NCBI GenBank assembly: GCA_023380955.1
Contig: JAMCTB010000048.1
Span: forward strand, 1 to 41,750
Source of the DNA: Chloroflexota bacterium
GTDB taxonomy: Bacteria > Chloroflexota > UBA6077
DNA: 41,750 nucleotides
Direction of reading: 5' to 3'
In this document: in pieces, positions 17,240 through 25,358 of the stretch
Position numbering within the stretch: the stretch's first letter is position 1
Layout of the letters: each line of letters opens with the position of its first letter
Notes under the pieces: model-generated
Told to the model about the DNA's origin: nothing
What the model saw: the letters and a program-made list of their open reading frames with translations, nothing else
Database searches by the model: none
Made by a program: the position numbers and the translations under genes

Positions 17240-17833
17240 CTAACCCTCGCCGTTACCTTCGTCTCTGCCCTTGCCGGTCACGCGGCGGACGTGGAGTATG
17301 CGCTGCAGGGCCGTGACGTGGGTGAAGAAGGCCAGCACGATCAGCGCGTACAGGGTCAGGCCAGTGGCCAGGCCCAGGCCAAGGATCACGACGCGTTCCG
17401 GCCGCGCCAGCCAGCCCACTTCACAGTCCAGGCCGAGCCCCTCGGCCCTCGCCCGTGCGTAGCTCACCATCAGCGAACCCACCAGCGCCAAGTAGGCGAT
17501 GATCACCAACGTCGTGTCGTCGTGGAAGCGGTAGATGATGCCGAGGAACAGCGCCGCCTCGGAGTAGCGGTCCATGGTAGAGTCGAGGAAGGCGCCGAAG
17601 GTGGTGGCGCGGCCGGTGGCGCGCGCCAGGGCGCCATCCAGCGAGTCGAGCGCTCCCACCACGAGCACCAGGAGGCCGCCGGCTGGCAGGCTTCCCCACG
17701 CGATGACGGCGGCGACGCCGAAGTTGAGGGCCAGGGTTATGAGCGTTACGGCGTTCGGGCTGACGCCGGTGCGGGCGAATACGCGGGCCACGGAAAGCAT
17801 GCGGGCCCGGAACCACGCCTTGACGGCGGTCAT
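17240..17833 (-). CDS. pgsA: CDP-alcohol phosphatidyltransferase, likely phosphatidylinositol-phosphate synthase
   Basis: A 197-residue membrane protein with the complete CDP-alcohol phosphotransferase motif: D63-x2-D66-G67-x2-A70-R71-x8-G80-x3-D84-x3-D88. About five to six hydrophobic helices follow or flank it. The family transfers a phosphatidyl group from CDP-diacylglycerol to an alcohol with metal ions held by these aspartates. The operon starts with inositol-phosphate synthase and has a PimA-like gene directly upstream, so inositol phosphate is the likely acceptor, as for mycobacterial PgsA1. Its ATG overlaps the stop of the glycosyltransferase gene by four bases (ATGA). Other acceptors (glycerol phosphate) cannot be excluded from sequence alone. 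Confidence 0.85.
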   Translation of the reverse strand: MTAVKAWFRARMLSVARVFARTGVSPNAVTLITLALNFGVAAVIAWGSLPAGGLLVLVVGALDSLDGALARATGRATTFGAFLDSTMDRYSEAALFLGIIYRFHDDTTLVIIAYLALVGSLMVSYARARAEGLGLDCEVGWLARPERVVILGLGLATGLTLYALIVLAFFTHVTALQRILHVRRVTGKGRDEGNGEG

Positions 17834-19041
17834 AGCTCGACCGGGCCGCCGGCGGCCAGAGGACTGCCGAACGAGTCAGGGGGCTGGTTCCGGCGAAGGC
17901 CCGGGAAACCGGCGGCGCCGCTTTGTTCCCGCACCTTACCGTAATAGTCGAGGACCCGTCGCGCCACCTTGGGCCAGGCGTAGTCCTGCGCCTTGGCCAC
18001 GCCGCGATCGCCCAGCGCCTTGCGCAGCGGCTCGTCCGATAGCAGGCGCCGCAGGGCCGTCGCCAGGGCCAGGTCGTCCTTGGGTGGGACGAGGATGCCT
18101 TCCTGGCCGAAGGTCACCAGCCCGCGATAGCCGTCGATATCCGAGGCGACGATCGGCTTGCCGGAGGCCATAGCCTCCAACAGGACGATGCCGAAGCTCT
18201 CGCCGCCCGTAGACGGGGCGCAGAAGATGTCGCACGAGGCGTAGCAGCGGGCGAGGTCCTCCAGGGACAGATGTCCCAGGAACAGGACGTCGCTGAGGCG
18301 GGCCTCGGCCGTCAGGTTCTGATACCGGCGCTTGGTCTTCTCGTCGTAGGCGCCAGCAACTATGAGCCGGATATTCGACATCTCCGCTTTGAGCCGGGCG
18401 AAGGCGCGCACCAGATACCGGAAGCCCTTGCGCTTCTCCAGGCGGCCGACGAACAGGATGTTCAGCTTGTCGTCTCGCAGGCCTTCCAGTGGAGGCAGCG
18501 CGCCGCTGAAGGCTTGCAGGTTGATGCCGTTTGGAATGATGACGTAGTTGCCGGGAAAGCGATTAGAGACGGTGCTCAATGCGGCAGCCGAGACGGCGAT
18601 GCGGCCGTGGAGCCGGTTGGCGAAGCGCCGGAGGATCGGCTTGGCCGAGAAATAGGCGAGCCGGTAGCCGCTCCAGTAACTGTGGAATGTCCCGATGTTG
18701 ATCGACTGCGAATGGCGCAGCACTGTGGCGGGGAGCCCGGGCAACAGCGGCTCGTGCAGGTGCACCACGTCGAACTTCTCGTGCTCGAGGATCTGCTTTA
18801 TGCGACCGGACAATCGCAGCGAGAGTGTCACCCTGGCGACCGAGCCGTTGGCCGGGATGGGGAAGACGCTCCCGACCTTGATGATGCGCTCCTTGGCCAG
18901 CTCCTCTTTGTCCCCGGAGGAAGGGGCGATGATCTTCACCTCGTGTCCCAGACGCCGAAACTCCTCGTCCAGGTGGAGGATATGCTGGGTGACGCCCCCT
19001 GGGTAAGGATAATCGTACGGTGTGACAAGCGCGATCTTCAT
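17830..19041 (-). CDS. GT4-family glycosyltransferase, PimA-like
   Basis: A 403-residue GT-B enzyme. It begins MKIALVTPYDYPYPGGVTQHI, very like phosphatidylinositol alpha-mannosyltransferase PimA and relatives, with VVHLHEPLLPGLP in the acceptor domain and the GT4 donor motif GGESFGIVLLEAMASGKP (E-x7-E). PimA transfers mannose from GDP-mannose to the inositol ring of phosphatidylinositol on the cytoplasmic membrane face. ATG 19041 overlaps the stop of the PHP gene by four bases; the frame is open upstream, but those codons lie inside that gene. The sugar donor cannot be told from sequence, so PimA function is an inference from similarity and operon. Confidence 0.85.
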   Translation of the reverse strand: MKIALVTPYDYPYPGGVTQHILHLDEEFRRLGHEVKIIAPSSGDKEELAKERIIKVGSVFPIPANGSVARVTLSLRLSGRIKQILEHEKFDVVHLHEPLLPGLPATVLRHSQSINIGTFHSYWSGYRLAYFSAKPILRRFANRLHGRIAVSAAALSTVSNRFPGNYVIIPNGINLQAFSGALPPLEGLRDDKLNILFVGRLEKRKGFRYLVRAFARLKAEMSNIRLIVAGAYDEKTKRRYQNLTAEARLSDVLFLGHLSLEDLARCYASCDIFCAPSTGGESFGIVLLEAMASGKPIVASDIDGYRGLVTFGQEGILVPPKDDLALATALRRLLSDEPLRKALGDRGVAKAQDYAWPKVARRVLDYYGKVREQSGAAGFPGLRRNQPPDSFGSPLAAGGPVEL

Positions 19042-19895
19042 TTTGGATCGTCCGTTAGACCTACCTGGCGTATGATATCCCGCATCCGCCGGTGCCATTG
19101 CCGGGGGTAGCAGGTGAGGGTCTGCCACTGTTGGGTGGCCAGCCCGTTCAGGTGCATCTCAGCCGACCAGAACTCTCCCTCCGCCCGGGTATTCCTCTCC
19201 TCCAGGGCTTTGCGGAAATCCGCGGCTGTGTGTCCGGGGAAAAGGGTGAAGGCCGTGCCGATTTGGGCCAACTGGTGGCTGTCCGATCCCCCTACTTCCG
19301 GCAGATGCAGGACCGTTTCGTTGAACTCCAGCACAGAGACGTGCGCCACCCGGCCGGCCATCGTCGGGTTGAAGGCCTCCACCGCATCGAAGTATATGCC
19401 AGCCTGCCTGCTCCTGGTCACGCGCATTATCTTGCGCCTTCCCACGCTGAAGGCGAGGGGGCTCATCGGGTGCGGCACGATGCAGATGCCGCCCTGAGCG
19501 TGGATGGCCTCTATCGTCCTCTCCAGCGACATAAACCACGGCACTCGCTTCTCCATAAAGAGCCCGATCAAATGGCCGTCCAGCGTGCTCACTTCCGTGC
19601 CCACGATGACCTCGAACCGGTATCCCCGGCGGGCTGCCATCTCCCGTGCCTCACAGGCGCCGACGACCTCGTCGTGGTCGGTGATGGCGATGAGGGCCAG
19701 GTCGGTACAGTTCTGCACGTGCTCGACGATGGCTTCGACGGAGGCGGCGCCATCCCCGGCGGCGCTGTGGATGTGCAGGTCTGCCCTGCTGAAGGTCTGT
19801 CCATTTATCTCACGGCCGTCCGATTCGGGGCCGTCCGGCATCGACATTTCTGGTCCGTGTTCGCTCGGCTTTACCTGTTCCACACCATCCTTCAA
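19038..19895 (-). CDS. PHP-domain metal-dependent phosphoesterase
   Basis: A 285-residue soluble protein with the full PHP metal site: DLHIHS (H41, H43), ITDHDE (D73, H74), E101, H108, PHP (H142) and GSDSH (D205, H207). Members hydrolyse phosphomonoesters or nucleotides. The first 35 residues are charged and probably flexible. TTG 19895 overlaps the stop of the acyltransferase gene (TTGA), which fits translational coupling. Because the phosphatidyltransferase next to it would make phosphatidylinositol phosphate from inositol phosphate, a phosphatase step is needed to give phosphatidylinositol, and this protein is the obvious candidate in the operon. That role is inference. A role in nucleic-acid or histidinol-phosphate hydrolysis is possible but not suggested by context. 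Confidence 0.85.
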   Translation of the reverse strand: MKDGVEQVKPSEHGPEMSMPDGPESDGREINGQTFSRADLHIHSAAGDGAASVEAIVEHVQNCTDLALIAITDHDEVVGACEAREMAARRGYRFEVIVGTEVSTLDGHLIGLFMEKRVPWFMSLERTIEAIHAQGGICIVPHPMSPLAFSVGRRKIMRVTRSRQAGIYFDAVEAFNPTMAGRVAHVSVLEFNETVLHLPEVGGSDSHQLAQIGTAFTLFPGHTAADFRKALEERNTRAEGEFWSAEMHLNGLATQQWQTLTCYPRQWHRRMRDIIRQVGLTDDPK

Positions 19896-20764
19896 TTTCC
19901 CCGGTCTCGCCAGACCGGCTCAAAAACAACCCATTGGTCCGGGTGCTTGCGGATAATGTCCTCTATTCGTGCGGTCACGGCTTCGGTCAGGGCCTGTGCT
20001 CCCTGCCGAGCGTCGATAGCCGCTGGCGCGGGCAGGGGAGGCTGTAGCTCGACGTAATAGGAATTGTCCCCCCGCCGCAGGGTATAGCCCACCAGGATAG
20101 GCGCACCGGTACGAAGCGAGATGACGGCAGGCGCATCGGGGACGGTGGTTGGCTCGCCAAAGAAGCAGACCGGAGCCCCATTTCCCAAAACATCCCGGTC
20201 GGCGGCGATGACTACGATCTCATTGCGGCGCAGGGCTTGGTACATAGCTCGCAGCGCCCCGTTATCCGCCGGCACGACGTTCACCCCCTCCGTGGAACGT
20301 TGCTGCACCATAAGCTGAAAAAGCTTCTCTGGCTTGACGCGCTCGATGGGTATGGTTATTCGCACCGAGCGTTCCACGGCCAGGCGAGTCATCAACTCGA
20401 ACGCTCCCATATGGGGGGCGGCGACGACGGCGCCGTGCCCTTCTGCCAACGCCTGCTCCAGGTTCTCCCATCCCACGACCTTCATCCGGACCTGCTGGCC
20501 GGGCTGTTTGATGCTGGGCAGGCGAAACAGGTCGTAGTAGTTGCGGGCGGCCGTACGAAATGCCCGCAGGGCCACCAGCCGGCGGCGCAGCGGCCTAGCC
20601 TCGGGCCCCAGCACACGGCGCAGATTGGCATCAGCCTGATGGCGAGCCCTGGCATTCAACAGAAAAATGGCCACGCCGGCGCCGTCGGTCAGGCGAAACC
20701 CCAGCCAGCGGGGCAATCTGGCTGCCAGAAAGGTGGCCGCCTTGAACAGGTAGTACACCCACAT
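19892..20764 (-). CDS. LpxL/HtrB-family lipid acyltransferase, first of two
   Basis: A 290-residue membrane-associated acyltransferase. The catalytic H-x4-E motif reads HMGAFE; further family blocks are RVKPEKLFQLMVQQRSTEGV, DRDVLGNGAPVCFFGEP and the C-terminal PDQWVVFEPVW. In mycobacteria the related PatA (Rv2611c) acylates the mannose of phosphatidylinositol mannosides and lies between pgsA and pimA. Lipid A pathway genes are absent here, so a PatA-like role is more likely than lipid A synthesis. Its ATG shares one base with the stop of the second acyltransferase (TGATG). Confidence 0.88.
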   Translation of the reverse strand: MWVYYLFKAATFLAARLPRWLGFRLTDGAGVAIFLLNARARHQADANLRRVLGPEARPLRRRLVALRAFRTAARNYYDLFRLPSIKQPGQQVRMKVVGWENLEQALAEGHGAVVAAPHMGAFELMTRLAVERSVRITIPIERVKPEKLFQLMVQQRSTEGVNVVPADNGALRAMYQALRRNEIVVIAADRDVLGNGAPVCFFGEPTTVPDAPAVISLRTGAPILVGYTLRRGDNSYYVELQPPLPAPAAIDARQGAQALTEAVTARIEDIIRKHPDQWVVFEPVWRDRGN

Positions 20765-21738
20765 CAGCCTGCCCCCGACGCCGTAGCTGATTGTTCAGGC
20801 CACATTCGTCGGAACATATACCACTGGTCCGGGTACTGCCGGACCCATTCCTCTATACAGTCTACAATTCGCTGGGTGAGCTGTTGCACATCCCGCGCGA
20901 AGTCTCCGGTAGGCTCCGGCTCGACGGCGGGAGCGATGGTGCCCAGGATAGTGTTGTCGGGCTGGCGGACAATGGCACCGGTGACGATCTTGGCGCCCGT
21001 CCGCAGGGCGAGCTGCGCGGCACCGGCAGGAATGGCCGTCTGCTCGCCGCACAGGCGCACGGGGACGCCATCCCCGGGACTGGGCCGATCGATGAGTAGC
21101 GCCAGTATCTCGTTGCGCCGCAGGACGCGAATTATCTTAGCGGCAGAGTTCTCCAGCGGTATGATGCCAACGCCCTTGGTTGTACGGACGCTCTGGATCA
21201 GCTCGTTCAGCTTGGGGGGCTCGAAGCTGTCCACGACGACGTTGATGGGATAACCGCGCCCGGCCATTACGCCCGGCGCCATCTCCCAATTCCCAAGATG
21301 GAAGCCGACGAAGATTACGCCTTTGCCGGCCCGGAGGGCTTCGTCGAGGTTCTCCCAGCCGACGGACTGCACCGACTGGTCGAGCTGGTCGACGGGAACG
21401 CGGGGGAGGCGCAGCCAGTCCACCAGGAACTTGAAGTAATTGCGGTAGGCGCTCCGCACCGTGTGGCGCAGGGTCTCTTCGTCTACCTCCCGGCCGATCA
21501 CCTGGCGGATGTTCTCCGTCCATACCTTGCGCATCGCTCCCCAGCTGTGGAAAACGAAGAAGCCGCAGACTTGTGCGACGCCATAGCTGATCTTGAGAGG
21601 CAGGACCCAGGCCAGCCAGCCGGTAAACCTGATCACCCAGTAGGAAATCAGGCCGCGATTGGCCAGCTCCAGGAAGACCTTCCACCATTCCTTGGGCGCA
21701 GGATCGCCGTTGCCGTGGCCGTTCCTGTGATTACGCAC
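20764..21738 (-). CDS. LpxL/HtrB-family lipid acyltransferase, second of two
   Basis: About 324 residues with the catalytic HLGNWE motif, [36 protein letters not shown] and [13 protein letters not shown] at the end, all typical of this family. It is a paralogue of the next gene. I place the start at GTG 21738, which overlaps the end of ino1 by eight bases; ATG 21804 would extend 73 bases into ino1 without a ribosome-binding site. Two acyltransferases in one operon suggest that the lipid is acylated at two positions or in two steps. Confidence 0.85.
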   Translation of the reverse strand: MRNHRNGHGNGDPAPKEWWKVFLELANRGLISYWVIRFTGWLAWVLPLKISYGVAQVCGFFVFHSWGAMRKVWTENIRQVIGREVDEETLRHTVRSAYRNYFKFLVDWLRLPRVPVDQLDQSVQSVGWENLDEALRAGKGVIFVGFHLGNWEMAPGVMAGRGYPINVVVDSFEPPKLNELIQSVRTTKGVGIIPLENSAAKIIRVLRRNEILALLIDRPSPGDGVPVRLCGEQTAIPAGAAQLALRTGAKIVTGAIVRQPDNTILGTIAPAVEPEPTGDFARDVQQLTQRIVDCIEEWVRQYPDQWYMFRRMWPEQSATASGAG

Positions 21739-22831
21739 CCTGTTGCGGAACCTGAGGCACCGGAGCGTCGGCAATGAAGGCCTCCAATAGATCACGCGCT
21801 TCATTATCAGTATACTGCTTGGGCGGTGATTTCATGAAGTAAGCGGCGGCGGCTTCTACTGTTCCACTCATACCACGGTCAAGGGCCAGCTTGCAGCAGC
21901 GCAGGGCATCGATGACCACGCCTGCCGAGTTGGGAGAGTCCCATACTTCCAGTTTGCACTCTAGGTTGAGTGGCACGTTGCCGAAGGTAGTGCCTTCCAT
22001 ACGAATATAGCACCATTTGCGGTCCTCCAGCCAGGGAACGTAGTCGCTGGGACCGACGTGTACATTCTTAGCACCCAGGTCGAACTCCAACTGCGATGTG
22101 ACGGCGTTGGTCTTGGAGATCTTCTTCGACTCGAGCCGCGACCGCTCCAGCATGTTCATGAAATCGGTGTTGCCGCCGAAGTTGAGCTGGTAGGTGCGGT
22201 CCAGGCGCACGCCGCGGTCGCGAAAGAGGCGCGTCAGGACCCGGTGGACGATGGTGGCGCCGACCTGCGACTTGATATCGTCGCCGACGATCGGCAGACC
22301 GCGGTCCTTGAACCGCTTCTGCCAGTAGGCCTCGCGGGCGATGAACACGGGAATGCAGTTCACCATGCCGCAGCCGGCGTCCAGAATCTGCTCGACGTAC
22401 CACTTGGTGGCTTCCTCGCTCCCCACCGGCAAGTAGCTCACCACCACATCGGTCTTCGTCTCTTTCAGTATGCTCACGATGTCCGAGGTGGCACCTGGCG
22501 CTTTCTTTACGATCTGGCCCACATAGTGGCCCAGGCCGTCGTGGGTCATCCCGCGGTTCACGGTGACCCCCTGGTGGGGCACGTCGGCGAACTTTATCGT
22601 GTTGTTTGGCGGTGTGAAGATGGCCTCGGACAGGTCCTTGCCCACCTTGTTGGCGTCGATATCGAAGGCCGCGCTGAATTCAATGTCGCTGACGTGGTAC
22701 CCGCCCAGATTGACGTGCATCAGGCCGGGGACGAATTCGTCTGGCTTGGCGTTGTTGTAGAAATAGACCCCCTGGACTAGCGAAGAGGCGCAATTTCCCA
22801 CACCGATGATGGCGACTCTGATCTTGCCCAA
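21731..22831 (-). CDS. ino1: Inositol-3-phosphate synthase, actinobacterial/archaeal type
   Basis: It converts glucose-6-phosphate to inositol phosphate with NAD as internal redox cofactor. The chain has [24 protein letters not shown] (NAD-binding), [26 protein letters not shown] substrate region, [17 protein letters not shown] and [13 protein letters not shown], all diagnostic. I choose TTG 22831: AAGGAGT lies ten bases upstream within a GGAGGAAGGAG run, the length (366) fits the actinobacterial enzymes, and the longer TTG 22912 falls inside the promoter at 22902-22931. It is the first gene of the lipid operon, which ties inositol to a membrane lipid rather than to mycothiol or a soluble solute. 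Confidence 0.95.
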   Translation of the reverse strand: MGKIRVAIIGVGNCASSLVQGVYFYNNAKPDEFVPGLMHVNLGGYHVSDIEFSAAFDIDANKVGKDLSEAIFTPPNNTIKFADVPHQGVTVNRGMTHDGLGHYVGQIVKKAPGATSDIVSILKETKTDVVVSYLPVGSEEATKWYVEQILDAGCGMVNCIPVFIAREAYWQKRFKDRGLPIVGDDIKSQVGATIVHRVLTRLFRDRGVRLDRTYQLNFGGNTDFMNMLERSRLESKKISKTNAVTSQLEFDLGAKNVHVGPSDYVPWLEDRKWCYIRMEGTTFGNVPLNLECKLEVWDSPNSAGVVIDALRCCKLALDRGMSGTVEAAAAYFMKSPPKQYTDNEARDLLEAFIADAPVPQVPQQGA

Positions 22832-22901
22832 GTCTGCTGGACTCCTTCCTCCTCGGAGGTCCTTCCCTCGAGGAATTGCATCTATGCCGTAGTGATGAGT
22901 T

Positions 22902-22931
22902 ATAGTAGCCAATGACTGAGCTTGCTGTCAA
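22902..22931 (-). promoter_or_regulatory. Promoter of the ino1 lipid operon
   Basis: On the minus strand a perfect TTGACA (22931-22926) and TACTAT (22907-22902) are separated by 18 bases. Transcription would start near 22895, giving a leader of about 64 bases to TTG 22831. Confidence 0.75.
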
Positions 22932-22955
22932 GCAAAACCGCGGGAGATAAAGGGA

Positions 22956-23028
22956 TAACGACTTAAGCCGTTACTACCAATCGCTGTAACCAGGTGCGTC
23001 ACGTAGTAACGACTTAAGTCGCCACTAC
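22956..23028. repeat. Two copies of a CTTAAG-centred palindrome between divergent promoters
   Basis: Copy one (22956-22973) is TAACGACTTAAGCCGTTA, palindromic but for one pair. Copy two (23003-23028) extends the same core to 26 bases with GTAGT/ACTAC arms; its core is CGACTTAAGTCG. They sit 30 bases apart, between the ino1 promoter and the thiL promoter. They may be a dispersed repeat or a pair of operator sites. Confidence 0.75.
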
Positions 23029-23049
23029 TGGATTGTTCCGGCCGGCGCG

Positions 23050-23079
23050 TTGTCGCCTGCCTTTCGCGGGATGTATAAT
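23050..23079 (+). promoter_or_regulatory. Promoter of the thiL-mutM operon, apparently leaderless
   Basis: TTGTCG (23050-23055) and a perfect TATAAT (23074-23079) are separated by 18 bases. The thiL ATG begins six bases after the -10 box, so the transcript would start at or beside the start codon. Confidence 0.75.
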
Positions 23080-23085
23080 CATACT

Positions 23086-24141
23086 ATGCAAGTAGGAAGG
23101 TTCGGCGAGTTTCGCCTCATAGACCAGTTAGCGCGCAGCCTTTCTCGCGCCGGGCAACCCAGGTCGGGTGCATCCTTAACCAGCCCCGCTCCCGGTGCGG
23201 AGAATGACCTTATCATCGGCATCGGCGACGATACCGCTGTCTGGCGGGGAAGCCCGCTCCTCACCATCGCTACGACCGATGCGATGGTGGAGAACGTGCA
23301 CTATCGGCCCGAGACGGCCACCTGGTATGAGCTTGGCTGGAAGGCGATGGCCTCTAACCTCAGCGATGTGGCGTCGATGGGCGGCACGCCCCGCTACGCG
23401 CTGGTGGCGCTGGCCCTGCGCCCGGAGGTAGAGGTAGCACAGGTCACCGAGATGTACGCCGGGATGGAGGAAATCGCCGGTCGCTTCGGCACGCAGGTTG
23501 TGGGTGGGGATATAGTATCCTCACCTACCGCCTGTATGGTGAGTGTCACTGTGCTGGGACAGAGCGTGTCTTTCGATGACAGCATCCTCCTGCGGCGGAG
23601 CGGGGCGCGCGTCGGCGACCAGATTGCCGTTACTGGAACCCTCGGCGGGTCGGGCGCCGGGCTGGCGATGCTGCTGGAGGGGAAGCAGTTCGATGCGGCC
23701 ACCACAGAGGCGCTGCGCCGGGCCCACGCCCAGCCGGTGCCGCGCGTGCCCGAGGGCCGGGCGCTCGTCGAGCGCGGCGTGCGGGCGGCGATGGACGTCA
23801 GCGACGGGCTGGTGGGCGACCTGGCGAAGGTGTGTGTGGCCAGTGGTGTCGGCGCCCGCCTGCACCTGGTCGCCGTGCCGGTCGACCCGATGGTGCGATC
23901 GGCCTTCCCCGATCGCTGGCTGGATATGGCCCTCTACGGGGGAGAGGACTACGAGCTGCTGTTCACGGCGCCGCCGGAGATCATGGGCCGCGCCCTACAA
24001 GCACTCGAGGTGGCCGGCCTCACGCCGGCCACCGTTATCGGAGAGATCGTGGAAGAGCCGGTGGGCAAAGTGCTGCTGGTGGATGAGCAGGGCCGGGCTG
24101 GAGTGGCAGAAAAGGGTGGATGGGACCACTTCGCCGGCTAG
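23086..24141 (+). CDS. thiL: Thiamine-monophosphate kinase
   Basis: It phosphorylates thiamine phosphate with ATP to make thiamine diphosphate. Of 351 residues, GRFGEFRLIDQLAR at the start, IGIGDDTAVW, TTDAMVENVHYRPET, GWKAMASNLSDVASMGGTPRYAL, VVGGDIVSSP, MDVSDGLVGDL and GGEDYELLFT are the family blocks, including the metal-binding aspartates. I choose ATG 23086, which directly follows the TATAAT box and has no Shine-Dalgarno sequence, consistent with leaderless translation. The next gene overlaps its end. Confidence 0.95.
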   Translation: MQVGRFGEFRLIDQLARSLSRAGQPRSGASLTSPAPGAENDLIIGIGDDTAVWRGSPLLTIATTDAMVENVHYRPETATWYELGWKAMASNLSDVASMGGTPRYALVALALRPEVEVAQVTEMYAGMEEIAGRFGTQVVGGDIVSSPTACMVSVTVLGQSVSFDDSILLRRSGARVGDQIAVTGTLGGSGAGLAMLLEGKQFDAATTEALRRAHAQPVPRVPEGRALVERGVRAAMDVSDGLVGDLAKVCVASGVGARLHLVAVPVDPMVRSAFPDRWLDMALYGGEDYELLFTAPPEIMGRALQALEVAGLTPATVIGEIVEEPVGKVLLVDEQGRAGVAEKGGWDHFAG

Positions 24142-24658
24142 CGCGCCGTGCTCGCCGGCCGGCGAGGGCCGTGGCCCGGCGAAGTCGCAGCGGAGGCTGC
24201 TCAGCCACAGCCCGCGAGAGACCGCGTCGGTCGGGGCGGCACTGGGCCGCTGCCTGCAGCCGGGCGACATTCTCCTGCTGACCGGGCCGCTGGGGGCGGG
24301 GAAGACCTGCCTGACCCAGGGTATCGCCGCCGGCCTGGGCGTCGAGGACTATGTGAAAAGCCCCAGCTTCACGCTGATAAACGAGTACCACACCGCCGCC
24401 GGCTCCCCGCTCTATCACATCGACCTTTACCGCATCGGCTCCCCCAATGAAGTGCATTCTTTCGGGCTGGAGGAGTACCTGGCAGGCGACGGAGTGGTCG
24501 TCGTCGAGTGGCCGGAGCGGGCAATGCCGTCGCTTCCGGTTGAGCACCTGCTCATCGAGCTGGCCCTGGAGGGCGACGACTTCCGTATGCTCACCTTTTC
24601 CCCCCGCGGTGCACGCTATCGGGCGCTGGTGGAGGAATGCCTGTGCTCCTGGCCATAG
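24116..24658 (+). CDS. tsaE: tRNA threonylcarbamoyladenosine biosynthesis ATPase TsaE
   Basis: TsaE is the ATPase of the TsaBDE complex that makes t6A37 in tRNAs. The Walker A loop is GPLGAGKTCLTQG, followed by VKSPSFTLINEY and LYHIDLYRI and VVVVEWPER, the family signature. From GTG 24116 it would have 180 residues, about 25 more than usual; the first 35 are not conserved, so the true start may be a non-ATG codon further in (for instance CTG near 24200). It overlaps thiL by 26 bases and tsaB by about 16. tsaD is not in the window. Confidence 0.9.
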   Translation: MDGTTSPASAPCSPAGEGRGPAKSQRRLLSHSPRETASVGAALGRCLQPGDILLLTGPLGAGKTCLTQGIAAGLGVEDYVKSPSFTLINEYHTAAGSPLYHIDLYRIGSPNEVHSFGLEEYLAGDGVVVVEWPERAMPSLPVEHLLIELALEGDDFRMLTFSPRGARYRALVEECLCSWP

Positions 24659-25356
24659 ACACCAGCACGGCCCTGAGCAGCATCGCCCTCTATGAGGAGC
24701 AGGTGTGGGCCGAGCGCACGTGGACGACCCGCCGCAACCACTCGGCCGAGCTGCTGCCCGAGGTGGAGGCGATGATGCAGCGGGCGGGTCTCTCGCCGCG
24801 GGACCTGACGGGCATCGCCGTGGCCACCGGACCGGGGAGCTTCAACGGCGTGCGCGTGGGGGTGACCACGGCCAAGACGCTGGCGATGGCCCTGAGCATC
24901 CCCATCGCCGGCATAAGCACGCTGAAGGTCGTGGCATATCCTCATTTTGACGGCGAACAGGCCATTCGCCCGCTGCTGGACGCGGGCCGCGGGCGCTTCT
25001 GCACAGCCGTCTACGAGAAGCGCGGGGATGATTGGATAGAGACCGAGGAGCCGAGGGTGGTGGCGCCGGCGGACTTGCAAGCAGCGGTAGAGCGTCCTAC
25101 ACTATTCTGTGGTGACATAAGTACGAAGCTCGCGGCGGAGATGAGGGCATACTGGGGCGTTATGGCAGGGGTGGCCAGCCCGGCCCGCGGCGCAAGGAGG
25201 GCCGGCTACCTGGCCGAGATGGGGTGGGCCCGGCTCCGCGAGAATCGCGGCGACGATCCGGCGGCGCTACAGGCGATCTACTTGCCCAGGCCGCCCCTGC
25301 CCAGGGTGCGGCAAGATTCAGAAGTCGTGTGGCCGTGCGCTTCCGAGGGGGTATAG
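24643..25356 (+). CDS. tsaB: tRNA threonylcarbamoyladenosine biosynthesis protein TsaB
   Basis: About 237 residues of the ASKHA-fold partner of TsaD. It starts LLAIDTSTALSSIALYE, with NHSAELLPEVEAMMQRAG and TGIAVATGPGSFNGVRVGVTTAKTLA as the central signature, and a conserved LLDAGRGRFCTAVYE strand. GTG 24643 is seven bases from GGAGG; ATG 24637, two codons earlier, is too close to it. TsaB is needed for t6A formation together with TsaD and TsaE. Confidence 0.92.
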   Translation: MLLAIDTSTALSSIALYEEQVWAERTWTTRRNHSAELLPEVEAMMQRAGLSPRDLTGIAVATGPGSFNGVRVGVTTAKTLAMALSIPIAGISTLKVVAYPHFDGEQAIRPLLDAGRGRFCTAVYEKRGDDWIETEEPRVVAPADLQAAVERPTLFCGDISTKLAAEMRAYWGVMAGVASPARGARRAGYLAEMGWARLRENRGDDPAALQAIYLPRPPLPRVRQDSEVVWPCASEGV

Positions 25357-25358
25357 GG

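Noticed and set aside
22831..22912. TTG 22912 as the start of ino1.
   Set aside because: It lies inside the -10/-35 region of the ino1 promoter and would add non-conserved residues; TTG 22831 has a clear ribosome-binding site and gives the family length.
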